A program made the position numbers and the translations under genes. A stretch of 12,857 nucleotides of DNA from assembly GCA_020427865.1 (NCBI GenBank), contig JAGQNX010000019.1, forward strand, positions 1-12,857, read 5' to 3'. This document shows positions 1-6,663 of the stretch, piece after piece. This DNA comes from a candidate division WWE3 bacterium. GTDB taxonomy: Bacteria; Patescibacteriota; WWE3; UBA101185; UBA10185. The notes beneath the pieces were generated by a model. The model was given only the letters and a program-made list of their open reading frames with translations, was not told the origin of the DNA and ran no database searches. The number at the start of each line of letters is the position of its first letter. Position 1 is the stretch's first letter.

Positions 1-24
1 GGTGGAATGCCAGGAATGATGTAA
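1..24 (+). CDS. groL: Chaperonin GroEL, C-terminal tail (partial)
   Basis: The first eight codons read GGMPGMM then TAA. The Gly-Gly-Met repeat ending in GGMPGMM is the characteristic flexible C-terminal tail of bacterial GroEL, which lies inside the folding chamber of the 14-mer. Only this tail is in the window; the rest lies upstream. A strong hairpin terminator follows at 55-88, as expected for the last gene of a groES-groEL or groEL unit. The call rests on seven residues, but the motif is very specific and its frame is closed by a stop. Confidence 0.88.
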   Translation, partial: GGMPGMM

Positions 25-54
25 AAAACACATTTCTAGGTAACCCTACTAACT

Positions 55-88
55 AAAAAATCCCCACAGAGATGTGGGGATTTTTATT
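55..88 (+). terminator. Rho-independent terminator after groEL
   Basis: The 8-bp perfect stem TCCCCACA (61-68) / TGTGGGGA (73-80) has a GAGA tetraloop. An A-run before it (55-60) pairs with the T-run after it (81-85). The result is a classic intrinsic terminator, probably active in both directions. It isolates groEL from the next gene. Confidence 0.93.
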
Positions 89-151
89 ATCCAAAACAAG
101 TGCAACAACTAACTAACCCTAGAAATCTCCTACACATAGACCTATAATAAA

Positions 152-160
152 TGGTATAAT
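152..160 (+). promoter_or_regulatory. Extended -10 promoter of the glycoside hydrolase-like gene
   Basis: TGGTATAAT combines the TGn extension with a perfect -10 hexamer at 155-160. Seven bases separate it from the ATG at 168, so transcription should start at or next to the ATG. There is no Shine-Dalgarno sequence and no clear -35 box. This predicts a leaderless mRNA. Confidence 0.82.
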
Positions 161-167
161 GTAGCCG

Positions 168-2030
168 ATGTTTAAAGCATTGGCTAGTGCCTTACTAGCA
201 CTAAATTTAACTACTACCCAACCACAAATAAATAATAGCCCGTTTGGATTAAGCGGTAATGCAGATGTTGCAATTAAAATGGGTCTTCCTTGGTCTTATA
301 CATGGATGCCTACAGCACAAAGCATTGAACATCTAAAATCCAATAAAATAAATACCTTTATTGTTGTTGGACACATAATGGACGGTGTACCTACACATAA
401 GTATGATAAAAACACAGGTAATCCAATCAATACTACAGTTCCCTTTTCAGAAATAGCTAAAATAGCAAGCAAGCCAGAAAACAAAGGTATGTATTGGGCA
501 ATAGGAAATGAACCCGATCAAAGAATATTTTTTACTCCGTATGAATACGCTGAATATTATAAAAAATACACAGATGAAATTCTAAAATACGATAATACTG
601 CTAAGATTTCTTTTGGAGGTCTTGCACTTCCTAAATACCCTTATAGCACTTATGAAACCAATAACAAAAAGACAAACTATAAAACTTTTATTAGAAATGG
701 AAAGGTGTATGTGTATGTCAATGGTAAACTCACAAATAAAGAAGGAATCTTGTTAGATTCAATTCACAGATATAGAGAAGGCCCTTGTAAAGATCAAAAG
801 GAAGGTCAATGTAAGTTTGACACAAAAAACGTAACCTATATAAACAAAGACTTGGTCGAAACCATTACAGTAAATGGAAAGTACTGGAACTTTGTAACTT
901 CAAATCTATGGGGAAACTCCAAATGGGAAGGTATATATTTAGACAGCATTGAAAGATATAAAAACGGTCCTTGTAAAGATCAACCTAAAAACAACTGTCA
1001 TTTTGATTCCCGAAATCTAACTTTAAATAAAGGCAAACTTATAGAATCAATAACAGCAAATGGTAAATATTGGTTATTTTATAAAGAACAACTATGGGGA
1101 GGAAGTAAACCTGAAGGGATCGAACTAAAAACAGTAAAACGTTATAAAGAAGGACCATGCAAACATGCGGTAAACACAAACAACATATGTACCTTTGACA
1201 CAAGAACAGTTACAAAGCAAAACGGTAATATTGTAGAAATTGTTACAAGAGGCAACAAATACTGGAAATTTATATTTGAGGGCGAAAATACTAACAAGGT
1301 AAAAGAAAAACAAGAAGGTACTGTTCAGGAACTAACACCCGGGGTTAGCTGTCATACCTGTAAGATTGAGGATCTAACTTTTCATCAAACTATAGGAGAA
1401 CAAAAGTTTAAGTCACTTACTTCGCATAGAGATTTTACTAAGATTAAAAACACTCTAAATAATAATGATAACGAAAGACAATTATTTAAAGACAATGCGT
1501 GGCTTCATACATTTATTGAATATTACAAAATTAAATATAATAAATACCCCCAAATAGACTGGATAAACATACATAACTACCCAGACCAGACTAATTATGG
1601 AAATGCAGGTACAGATACAGACCTTGCAATAAATGAGGCAACCCAACAAATTAAATCGATTAAACGCTATCTAAGTTATAAAGGCATGCAAAGCAAGCCA
1701 ATTTGGATAACAGAATTTAGCTTGCTTGGAGAAACTTGTGGACCACAATATGACAGTAATCAGAATGCTAACCAAAACGCCGAGTATTTTGAAGATTGTA
1801 ACGAAAAAGCAACAACTTTACCGTATAACCAAGTGGAGTACATGGAAAAAATCATAAAAGTATACAAACAAGAGGGTATAACTCGATGGTTTTGGTTTTT
1901 AGGCGGGGAAGACAGATCTTACAGAGGTAAAAATAATTCAAGCGACATATTTTATGGCTGGGATAAAACACAAAATAAAGAGGCTATAAACAAACTTGGT
2001 CAAAAATACCTAGACCTATATAAACAGTAA
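168..2030 (+). CDS. Secreted TIM-barrel glycoside hydrolase-like protein with an inserted Cys-repeat domain
   Basis: The 620-residue protein is probably a retaining glycosidase of the clan A type. The barrel is visible in two parts. Residues about 22-160 hold WAIGNEP with Glu115 as likely acid/base. Residues about 445-620 hold WINIHNYP (His469) and PIWITEF with Glu516 as likely nucleophile, then WFWFLGG. The two glutamates are about 400 residues apart because a roughly 290-residue insertion follows the strand ISFGGLALP. The insertion carries three 62-residue repeats (192-373) and a CHTC segment (395-398). A short hydrophobic stretch (4-14) could be a weak signal peptide, and the paired cysteines also suit an extracytoplasmic location. 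ATG 168 is chosen for its extended -10 seven bases upstream. The gene abuts the convergent ZIP gene with no gap. Family and substrate are not identified; an Asl1, GH5 or GH39-like fold is inferred. Confidence 0.72.
   Translation: MFKALASALLALNLTTTQPQINNSPFGLSGNADVAIKMGLPWSYTWMPTAQSIEHLKSNKINTFIVVGHIMDGVPTHKYDKNTGNPINTTVPFSEIAKIASKPENKGMYWAIGNEPDQRIFFTPYEYAEYYKKYTDEILKYDNTAKISFGGLALPKYPYSTYETNNKKTNYKTFIRNGKVYVYVNGKLTNKEGILLDSIHRYREGPCKDQKEGQCKFDTKNVTYINKDLVETITVNGKYWNFVTSNLWGNSKWEGIYLDSIERYKNGPCKDQPKNNCHFDSRNLTLNKGKLIESITANGKYWLFYKEQLWGGSKPEGIELKTVKRYKEGPCKHAVNTNNICTFDTRTVTKQNGNIVEIVTRGNKYWKFIFEGENTNKVKEKQEGTVQELTPGVSCHTCKIEDLTFHQTIGEQKFKSLTSHRDFTKIKNTLNNNDNERQLFKDNAWLHTFIEYYKIKYNKYPQIDWINIHNYPDQTNYGNAGTDTDLAINEATQQIKSIKRYLSYKGMQSKPIWITEFSLLGETCGPQYDSNQNANQNAEYFEDCNEKATTLPYNQVEYMEKIIKVYKQEGITRWFWFLGGEDRSYRGKNNSSDIFYGWDKTQNKEAINKLGQKYLDLYKQ
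741..1286 (+). repeat. Three tandem 186-bp (62-residue) coding repeats in the hydrolase
   Basis: Units begin at 741, 927 and 1113 (Glu192, Glu254, Glu316), exactly 186 bp apart. The shared protein pattern is EGI-x-L, then RY(K/R)-x-GPCK, a second Cys 8 or 10 residues on, FD(T/S)(R/K), (V/L)T, (I/V)E, (I/V)T and KYW-x-F. A degenerate half unit (NGK...KEGI) lies just before, at about 678-740. DNA identity between units is partial, so the duplication is old and kept at protein level. Each unit has one cysteine pair (C207/C215, C269/C277, C331/C341) that could form a disulphide. I do not recognise the domain family. Confidence 0.88.
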
Positions 2031-2774
2031 TTAAAGCCCAAAAAACATTAATGCATACATTAATGAAATACCCAAACAAAACATTGCAAAATTTTCAGCT
2101 ATTTCTGTTGGCGACTTTTCAAAACGTAACTCAGGAACTAAATCGGTAGTTGAAATGTATAACAAAGCACCAGATGCAAGCGGTAAAAGGTAGAGTACTA
2201 AGCCGTTAGCCGAAATTATCGCAAAATATCCAACAATACCACCTATAACCGACAGAAGTGCAGCACCAAAATTTAAAAACAAAGCACGCTTCTTAGAAAA
2301 CCCCGATTTGATTAAAATTGCAAAATCACCCAATTCTTGAGGAATTTCATGCAAGGCAATGGCAAATGTAGTTATTACACCTAAATAAGGTGAAGAAACA
2401 AACGCAACAGCTAAGATAATACCATCAATAAAATTATGAATACCATCTCCAAGCAGACTCATATAACCATAAGAATGTATGTCACAGTCACCCTCATGAC
2501 AGTGATGCCAATGAATAATCTTTTCTATTAAAAAGAATACAACATAAGAAAAAAGAACTACACCAAAGAAAGTTGAAGGTTCCATACTTTCAACTCCTTC
2601 GGGCATTAGATGTAAAAAAGTGTCTCCAAGCAAAGTGCCTGCAGCTAAAGCAACTAGCAAATGTATAAGGCGAGCGGTATCCCTAGCTTTAAATAAAAGA
2701 CTCAAAGCACCAAGAAAAGATAAAAGGCTAAGAAAAATGGTGGAAAAGATAATACCAATTAAAACAACTGACAT
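2031..2774 (-). CDS. ZIP family divalent metal transporter
   Basis: A 247-residue polytopic membrane protein of the ZIP family, which moves Zn2+, Fe2+ or related ions into the cytoplasm. Signatures are HNFIDG (113-118) in helix 4 and HEIPQE (142-147) in helix 5, the pair forming the binuclear metal site. A His/Cys/acid-rich loop lies just before them (88-100, with six His or Cys plus Glu and Asp). About seven to eight hydrophobic helices fit the family. I place the start at the ATG complementary to 2772-2774, not at the upstream TTG at 2807: a TACAAT -10 box ends exactly six bases before this ATG, so the upstream extension would not be transcribed. The gene is convergent and abutting with the hydrolase, and divergent from the nucleotidyltransferase gene. 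The metal cannot be named from sequence. Confidence 0.9.
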   Translation of the reverse strand: MSVVLIGIIFSTIFLSLLSFLGALSLLFKARDTARLIHLLVALAAGTLLGDTFLHLMPEGVESMEPSTFFGVVLFSYVVFFLIEKIIHWHHCHEGDCDIHSYGYMSLLGDGIHNFIDGIILAVAFVSSPYLGVITTFAIALHEIPQELGDFAILIKSGFSKKRALFLNFGAALLSVIGGIVGYFAIISANGLVLYLLPLASGALLYISTTDLVPELRFEKSPTEIAENFAMFCLGISLMYALMFFGL

Positions 2775-2780
2775 AAAGGT

Positions 2781-2788
2781 ATTGTACA
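2781..2788 (-). promoter_or_regulatory. -10 promoter element of the ZIP gene
   Basis: On the minus strand TG is followed directly by TACAAT (hexamer complement 2781-2786), then six bases, then the ATG at 2774. There is no Shine-Dalgarno sequence. This predicts a leaderless mRNA and decides the start codon. The promoter is back to back with that of the divergent gene at 2848. Confidence 0.7.
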
Positions 2789-2809
2789 CAATATATAAAC
2801 CTAACAAAA

Positions 2810-2818
2810 TGCTATAAT
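2810..2818 (+). promoter_or_regulatory. Extended -10 promoter of the nucleotidyltransferase-like gene
   Basis: TGCTATAAT is a perfect extended -10 element. Transcription should begin near 2825, giving a leader of about 22 bases without a visible Shine-Dalgarno sequence. This is one of the few first genes here that does not look leaderless. Confidence 0.75.
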
Positions 2819-2847
2819 CCCTGACACAAAATTAAATTGTACCTAAA

Positions 2848-3747
2848 ATGACTGAACATTTTCCAGATGACTATGAACATATTAATAGAACCCTAAAAAG
2901 AAAAAAAGAGGTGGGAAGACCAGAGTGTGACATAACTCCAGAACAAGCTTATATGAGCATAAGCACCTTTGCAGGCACAATATGGAATCACCCACTTGTA
3001 ACTCCTGCCTTAGAAACATTTAGACGTACAAATAAGCCTTCAGCAGATAGAATAATGAAATGTTTTGCAGACGAACACCCAGATGTATACGCGGCAGCAA
3101 TACCGGTAGGAAGCACAAGATGGGCAGTAGAACCAGAATCAGATGCAGATTACTTAGTAATTGCTTTTGGTAAAACTGATTTACGTGCTCTTAGAGCTTG
3201 GTTTGATAAACAACATATTGTTGGATCCCCCTATAGATCTGCACACTTTTTGATAAATCTTAATCCCTACTTTCTGGAAGAACGCTTACCTTATGGAAAT
3301 ATTTCTTTTACTAGACCAACTGATGTTTTTGAAATCCTTATTGCCCCAGATGAAATAGTCTCAGGCAATGTAGAACTTATACAATATTTAAGACGTGCTT
3401 TAACCCAAGGTGATTTTTTTGAACCTTATGATGCTATAAGCTGGGAAAGAATGCTAATAGACCGAGTACATGAACATACTTTTGGGTGGCCTGTAAACAA
3501 AGGTATGTTTGGAGAACAAAAAAGAAACCGTAGAGCAAATGAAGTACTAGAAAAAAGAAGTCAATTATCAAAAACCCCCAAACGTTATAAAGAAGCATTT
3601 ATACGTGCGTACACAAAATTAGCTGTACCAACTTGGCAAGAGTATCAACTAGCGATGCAATATTCAAAAGGAGTTTTAAATTTCCCTACAAATACAACGT
3701 ATACTACCCTAAACTTAGCTAATTACGCCGAGGCAGCTTCTTCTTGA
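2848..3747 (+). CDS. Nucleotidyltransferase-fold protein of unknown substrate
   Basis: The 299-residue soluble protein has the polymerase-beta-type motif PVGSTRW followed by ESDADYLVI (residues 86-105). Gly88-Ser89 would bind phosphate, and Asp99 and Asp101 would bind metal. This is the usual hG(S)...SDxD pattern of NTP_transf_2 proteins. The third carboxylate normally found on a later strand is not obvious; the candidate strand reads HFLINLNP (133-140). The C-terminal half is helical and rich in Arg and Lys (about 200-275), without a recognised partner domain. It stands alone with no antitoxin-like neighbour, so a MNT/HEPN toxin-antitoxin role is not supported. It ends in TGA, the only such stop in the window, and overlaps the DUF389 gene tail by 25 bp. 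Activity and substrate are unknown. Confidence 0.62.
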   Translation: MTEHFPDDYEHINRTLKRKKEVGRPECDITPEQAYMSISTFAGTIWNHPLVTPALETFRRTNKPSADRIMKCFADEHPDVYAAAIPVGSTRWAVEPESDADYLVIAFGKTDLRALRAWFDKQHIVGSPYRSAHFLINLNPYFLEERLPYGNISFTRPTDVFEILIAPDEIVSGNVELIQYLRRALTQGDFFEPYDAISWERMLIDRVHEHTFGWPVNKGMFGEQKRNRRANEVLEKRSQLSKTPKRYKEAFIRAYTKLAVPTWQEYQLAMQYSKGVLNFPTNTTYTTLNLANYAEAASS

Positions 3748-4457
3748 ACCTTTAAAGCTTCAACTGTTTTTAGTCTGTCAAATCGCAGTATAGTAAAGGT
3801 AAGTATAGCGGCAATGACTATACCCGAAAAATTTACAATAAAAGTAGAAAAAGCACCTTTAAGCATAAGCTGATCTTCTATACCAAGTGCAATACCCATT
3901 ACACAAACAGGGGGTAACAAAGCCACAGCTACAGCTACACCAGGCAACGTTTCGGAAAGTTTAGGTTTTGCCCATGAATAGGTAGCTGCAAATCCAGATA
4001 CCAATGCAAAATGTACATAAACCCAAGTAGGATTTAAGCGCGATACTATCTCCGAATTATAAGGGTCGGGTATTTCAATAAACTTAGCAACAACAAAAGA
4101 CACAAACATTGCAATTAAAAGTGATCTAAAAATCGTCCAAAAAGACCTCACTATAGACATTAAATTATAAGTAACAAAGCTAAGCCCAAAAGCTAAAACA
4201 GAAGAAAGCAAAGGTGCAATTAACATACCACCTATTACAATAGAAGTATTATCTTGTACAAGCCCAATAGTAATTATTATAGTGGCCAAAATAAGCAGTA
4301 TAAAATAATCTAGGTCAGCATGACTCTCTTCTATAAGTCTTTGAATAGCTACTCTTTTTTCTTGGTATTCTTTTAGTTTAGGAAGTAAAAAAAACCCTTT
4401 GAAAAATGAAGTGCTTTTAGAAGGAATAAGACTAGTCACCATATCGGCATTGGACAT
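3723..4457 (-). CDS. DUF389 family membrane protein
   Basis: The 244-residue integral membrane protein matches the DUF389 (TIGR00341-like) family of unknown function. The core is visible as ATIIITIGLVQDN, VIGGMLIAPLLSSV (about residues 58-88), then a second repeat-like segment LPGVAVAVALLPPVCVMGIA (about 172-191). Roughly six transmembrane helices lie between residues 50 and 225, after a soluble N-terminal stretch. I place the start at the ATG complementary to 4455-4457. An upstream ATG at 4577 would add 40 residues reading over the divergent pgi start, but the extended -10 TGCTATTAT ends six bases before 4457, so the shorter form is the one transcribed. The gene is convergent with the nucleotidyltransferase gene, overlapping it by 25 bp. 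Confidence 0.85.
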   Translation of the reverse strand: MSNADMVTSLIPSKSTSFFKGFFLLPKLKEYQEKRVAIQRLIEESHADLDYFILLILATIIITIGLVQDNTSIVIGGMLIAPLLSSVLAFGLSFVTYNLMSIVRSFWTIFRSLLIAMFVSFVVAKFIEIPDPYNSEIVSRLNPTWVYVHFALVSGFAATYSWAKPKLSETLPGVAVAVALLPPVCVMGIALGIEDQLMLKGAFSTFIVNFSGIVIAAILTFTILRFDRLKTVEALKVQEEAASA

Positions 4458-4463
4458 ATGTAT

Positions 4464-4472
4464 ATAATAGCA
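4464..4472 (-). promoter_or_regulatory. Extended -10 promoter of the DUF389 gene
   Basis: The minus strand reads TGCTATTAT, then six bases, then the ATG at 4457. This is an extended -10 with leaderless geometry and no Shine-Dalgarno sequence. It decides the start in favour of the shorter protein. Confidence 0.78.
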
Positions 4473-4519
4473 AAAAACATAAGAGCTAAAACAACATAGC
4501 TTAATTAGCAAAAAAATAG

Positions 4520-4527
4520 TGTAAACT
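4520..4527 (+). promoter_or_regulatory. -10 promoter element of pgi
   Basis: TG followed directly by TAAACT (4522-4527) ends six bases before the ATG at 4534. The hexamer matches consensus only moderately, but the spacing is the same as at the other leaderless starts in this window. No Shine-Dalgarno sequence is present. Confidence 0.6.
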
Positions 4528-4533
4528 AAATTT

Positions 4534-5841
4534 ATGGAACTAAGGTATCTGGAATCTGCCCAGCTAGATAACTCCAAAATACAACAACATCTGTCAAAAT
4601 TAAGACAGTATCACGAAAAATTGGTACATGTTACAACGCATACAGAATATTCAGAAGCTGAAAGTTCTATAAACTTACCTTTTGATCAACAAAATATATC
4701 TACGGTAATGGAAATGAAGGCTAAAAAAACCTCATCACAACTCAAATATATTATAGATGTTGGTATAGGAGGATCTAGTTTAGGAACAAAAGCTATATAC
4801 GACGCTTTGTATGGATATACAGACTTACTGGAACCAAACAGGTTTCCAAAGATTATATTTGTAGACACAAATGATGCCGATCAACTAAGTCACATTTTAA
4901 AATTTTTAACAAAAAGCATAATCAATCCAGAAGAAGTGTTAATAAATGTAATAACAAAATCGGGTAAAACTACAGAAACGTTAGCAAATATGGAACTAAT
5001 AGAAAGTGTTGTGCCTAATTTTAAAGATAGAACAGTAATCACAACGATGCATAATTCACCTTTGTGGATTGCAGCACAAGACGCTGGTATAGCAACACTT
5101 ACAGTTCCAGATAAGGTAGGTGGAAGATATTCGGTTTTTACAGCAGTAGGGCTTTTCCCACTAGCATGTGCAAATGTCGATATTTTAGGACTTGTGGAAG
5201 GTGCAATGAACACTAGGCAAAGTTGCCTTAACCCCGATTTAGAATCAAATCCGGCAACAGTCTCTGCAGCACTACTTTTTGAACACTATGGTCAAGGAAA
5301 AGTTATTAACGATAACTTCTTTTTTCATCCAGAGCTGGAATCTCTAGGAAAATGGTATAGACAACTTATGGGTGAAAGTATAGGTAAAGAGTTTGATATG
5401 CAGGGTAATCAAATAAATACCGGAATCACTCCAACAGTTTCTATTGGATCAACCGACTTGCATTCAATGGGTCAATTATATTTAGGAGGACCAAAAAATA
5501 AATTCTTTACACTTATTGGGGGTGCACATAAACATACAAAAGTAGATTTACCAACGTATATGCCTTTAGATACAAAAGTAGTACCTCTAGAAAACAAGAC
5601 TACCCAAAATATTATGGATGCAATATATGGAGGTTTAGCTGCTACGTTTAAAAAACAACAAATTCCATTTATGGAAATAATATTAGAGGATATTGCAGAA
5701 GAGAACTTAGGGAGATTTATGCAATTTAAAATGTTAGAGATGATGTACCTAGGATGTTTGTTTAATGTAAACACATTTGATCAGCCTAATGTGGAAAGCT
5801 ATAAAAACGAAACAAAAAGGTTACTACAGGAACAAAGTTAA
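4534..5841 (+). CDS. pgi: Glucose-6-phosphate isomerase
   Basis: Interconverts glucose-6-phosphate and fructose-6-phosphate in the cytoplasm. The 435-residue length matches the short bacterial form of about 450, not the 550-residue enterobacterial form. The SIS-fold phosphate-binding segments are VGIGGSSLGTKA (76-87) and ITKSGKTTET (140-149). GGRYSVFTAVG (196-206) is the first family signature. The active site includes GESIGKE with Glu281, DLHSMGQ with His310, and the C-terminal signature FDQPNVESYK with Lys424. In that last motif Asn replaces the usual Gly. All key residues are present, so the enzyme should be active. A ROK sugar kinase about 1.5 kb downstream on the same strand supplies its substrate. 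The ATG fits the leaderless promoter geometry. Confidence 0.97.
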   Translation: MELRYLESAQLDNSKIQQHLSKLRQYHEKLVHVTTHTEYSEAESSINLPFDQQNISTVMEMKAKKTSSQLKYIIDVGIGGSSLGTKAIYDALYGYTDLLEPNRFPKIIFVDTNDADQLSHILKFLTKSIINPEEVLINVITKSGKTTETLANMELIESVVPNFKDRTVITTMHNSPLWIAAQDAGIATLTVPDKVGGRYSVFTAVGLFPLACANVDILGLVEGAMNTRQSCLNPDLESNPATVSAALLFEHYGQGKVINDNFFFHPELESLGKWYRQLMGESIGKEFDMQGNQINTGITPTVSIGSTDLHSMGQLYLGGPKNKFFTLIGGAHKHTKVDLPTYMPLDTKVVPLENKTTQNIMDAIYGGLAATFKKQQIPFMEIILEDIAEENLGRFMQFKMLEMMYLGCLFNVNTFDQPNVESYKNETKRLLQEQS

Positions 5842-5847
5842 ATAAGG

Positions 5848-5853
5848 TACACT
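5848..5853 (+). promoter_or_regulatory. Possible -10 box, or Shine-Dalgarno, before the first exported protein
   Basis: TACACT ends exactly six bases before the ATG at 5860, the same spacing as other leaderless starts here, but without TGn. The 18-base gap after pgi also contains AAGG (5844-5847), which could serve as a Shine-Dalgarno sequence about 12 bases from the ATG. The gene may therefore be read from its own promoter, from the pgi transcript, or both. Confidence 0.45.
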
Positions 5854-5859
5854 AAAAAT

Positions 5860-6645
5860 ATGCAAAAAGGTTTTGCAATATTACCCGTATTAATAATTGT
5901 AGGAATAATGTTAGCTGGGGGAGGTTATTATTTATATTCTCTTAAAACAAATAACCCTATAAGCAATGTACCATTACCCCTAGTAGAAACAACGCAACCA
6001 GCAGTATCAATAGACCCACCACCGGATTATGATCCTAATATCCAAAAATATGTTTTAGATACACAGGTAACAAGAAGTGCAAGTGTGGAAACTATAAATA
6101 AAGCTACAGTAGAAACAAAAGCGGTTATAAAGGTAAGAGCAGCGTTAGCTAATAGAGATGGCACAATAGAAAAGGGCACGGTAGTTAAAGGCAACTCTAA
6201 TAACTCAGAATATGTACTTAAAGAAACACTAAAACTGTCAGACAAAACATCATGTACAAACTGTTATATGGAAGTAGAAGCAGAATCTGTATATATAGGT
6301 AGTAGATTTGACCTACAACCTACAGATAAGCTTACAGTCACAATAGACAGAATCAATTATTCGTTGGAAGTTACAGAACTTCTTAACAGTGGGGGGCAAA
6401 GCTTAACTTCAAATATTGCTACAGATGTTGAAAGAAACAAAGCCTATAAATTAGCTTTAGATATTTTAGAAAACGAAAAAGAATCAATAATGTTAGAAGC
6501 AGCAAAGAAAGAAAAAGCAAAATATGTTCCAAATACAGCAACAGTAAATGTTGTAAACACAACATATAGCCATAGTGCAGGGCAACCTACAGATGCCGTA
6601 ACAGTAACTATAAGTGCCATAGTGAAAGGCACAGTAAGAAAGTAA
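5860..6645 (+). CDS. Membrane-anchored exported protein of unknown function
   Basis: I do not recognise the family. The 261-residue protein begins MQKGF and has one hydrophobic segment (about 5-27). It then has a Pro-rich linker (about 34-60), ending PPPDYDP. The rest (about 60-261) is Thr/Val-rich and looks beta-strand-rich, with a CxxC pair (Cys132, Cys135) and a charged helix (about 191-222). It should be an N-in, C-out anchored or exported protein. The KGF start resembles a type IV prepilin processing site, but the conserved Glu5 is missing and no pilus genes are nearby, so pilin is not supported. It lies 18 bases after pgi and 18 bases before another anchored protein, suggesting the two exported proteins act together. 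Confidence 0.75.
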   Translation: MQKGFAILPVLIIVGIMLAGGGYYLYSLKTNNPISNVPLPLVETTQPAVSIDPPPDYDPNIQKYVLDTQVTRSASVETINKATVETKAVIKVRAALANRDGTIEKGTVVKGNSNNSEYVLKETLKLSDKTSCTNCYMEVEAESVYIGSRFDLQPTDKLTVTIDRINYSLEVTELLNSGGQSLTSNIATDVERNKAYKLALDILENEKESIMLEAAKKEKAKYVPNTATVNVVNTTYSHSAGQPTDAVTVTISAIVKGTVRK

Positions 6646-6653
6646 TAATTTAC

Positions 6654-6658
6654 AAGGA
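6654..6658 (+). promoter_or_regulatory. Shine-Dalgarno site of the DM13 protein gene
   Basis: AAGGA lies five bases before the ATG at 6664. It is the clearest ribosome binding site in the window and belongs to an operon-internal gene, in contrast to the first genes, which lack one. Confidence 0.78.
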
Positions 6659-6663
6659 TTCAA

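Noticed and set aside
32..126. Inverted 9-mer ATTTCTAGG (32-40) / CCTAGAAAT (118-126) flanking the groEL terminator
   Set aside because: Short, far apart and in AT-rich DNA. It could lengthen the terminator stem, but nothing else supports a site or mobile element end.
2775..2807. Upstream TTG start for the ZIP gene, adding 11 residues
   Set aside because: The -10 box lies within this extension and the ATG at 2774 has the exact six-base spacing, so the extension would not be transcribed.
2848..3747. MNT/HEPN-type toxin-antitoxin system
   Set aside because: The nucleotidyltransferase-like protein is longer than MNT antitoxins and has no HEPN partner on either side.
4458..4577. Upstream ATG for the DUF389 gene, adding 40 residues
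   Set aside because: It overlaps the pgi start, and the extended -10 at 4464-4472 lies inside it. The added residues are not part of the recognised domain.
4890..5213. 107-codon frame on the minus strand inside pgi
   Set aside because: Antisense shadow of a strongly conserved enzyme frame, with no start signal.
5860..5940. Type IV prepilin signal in the 261-residue exported protein
   Set aside because: It has the KGF start and a hydrophobic stretch, but lacks Glu5 and any pilus assembly neighbours.
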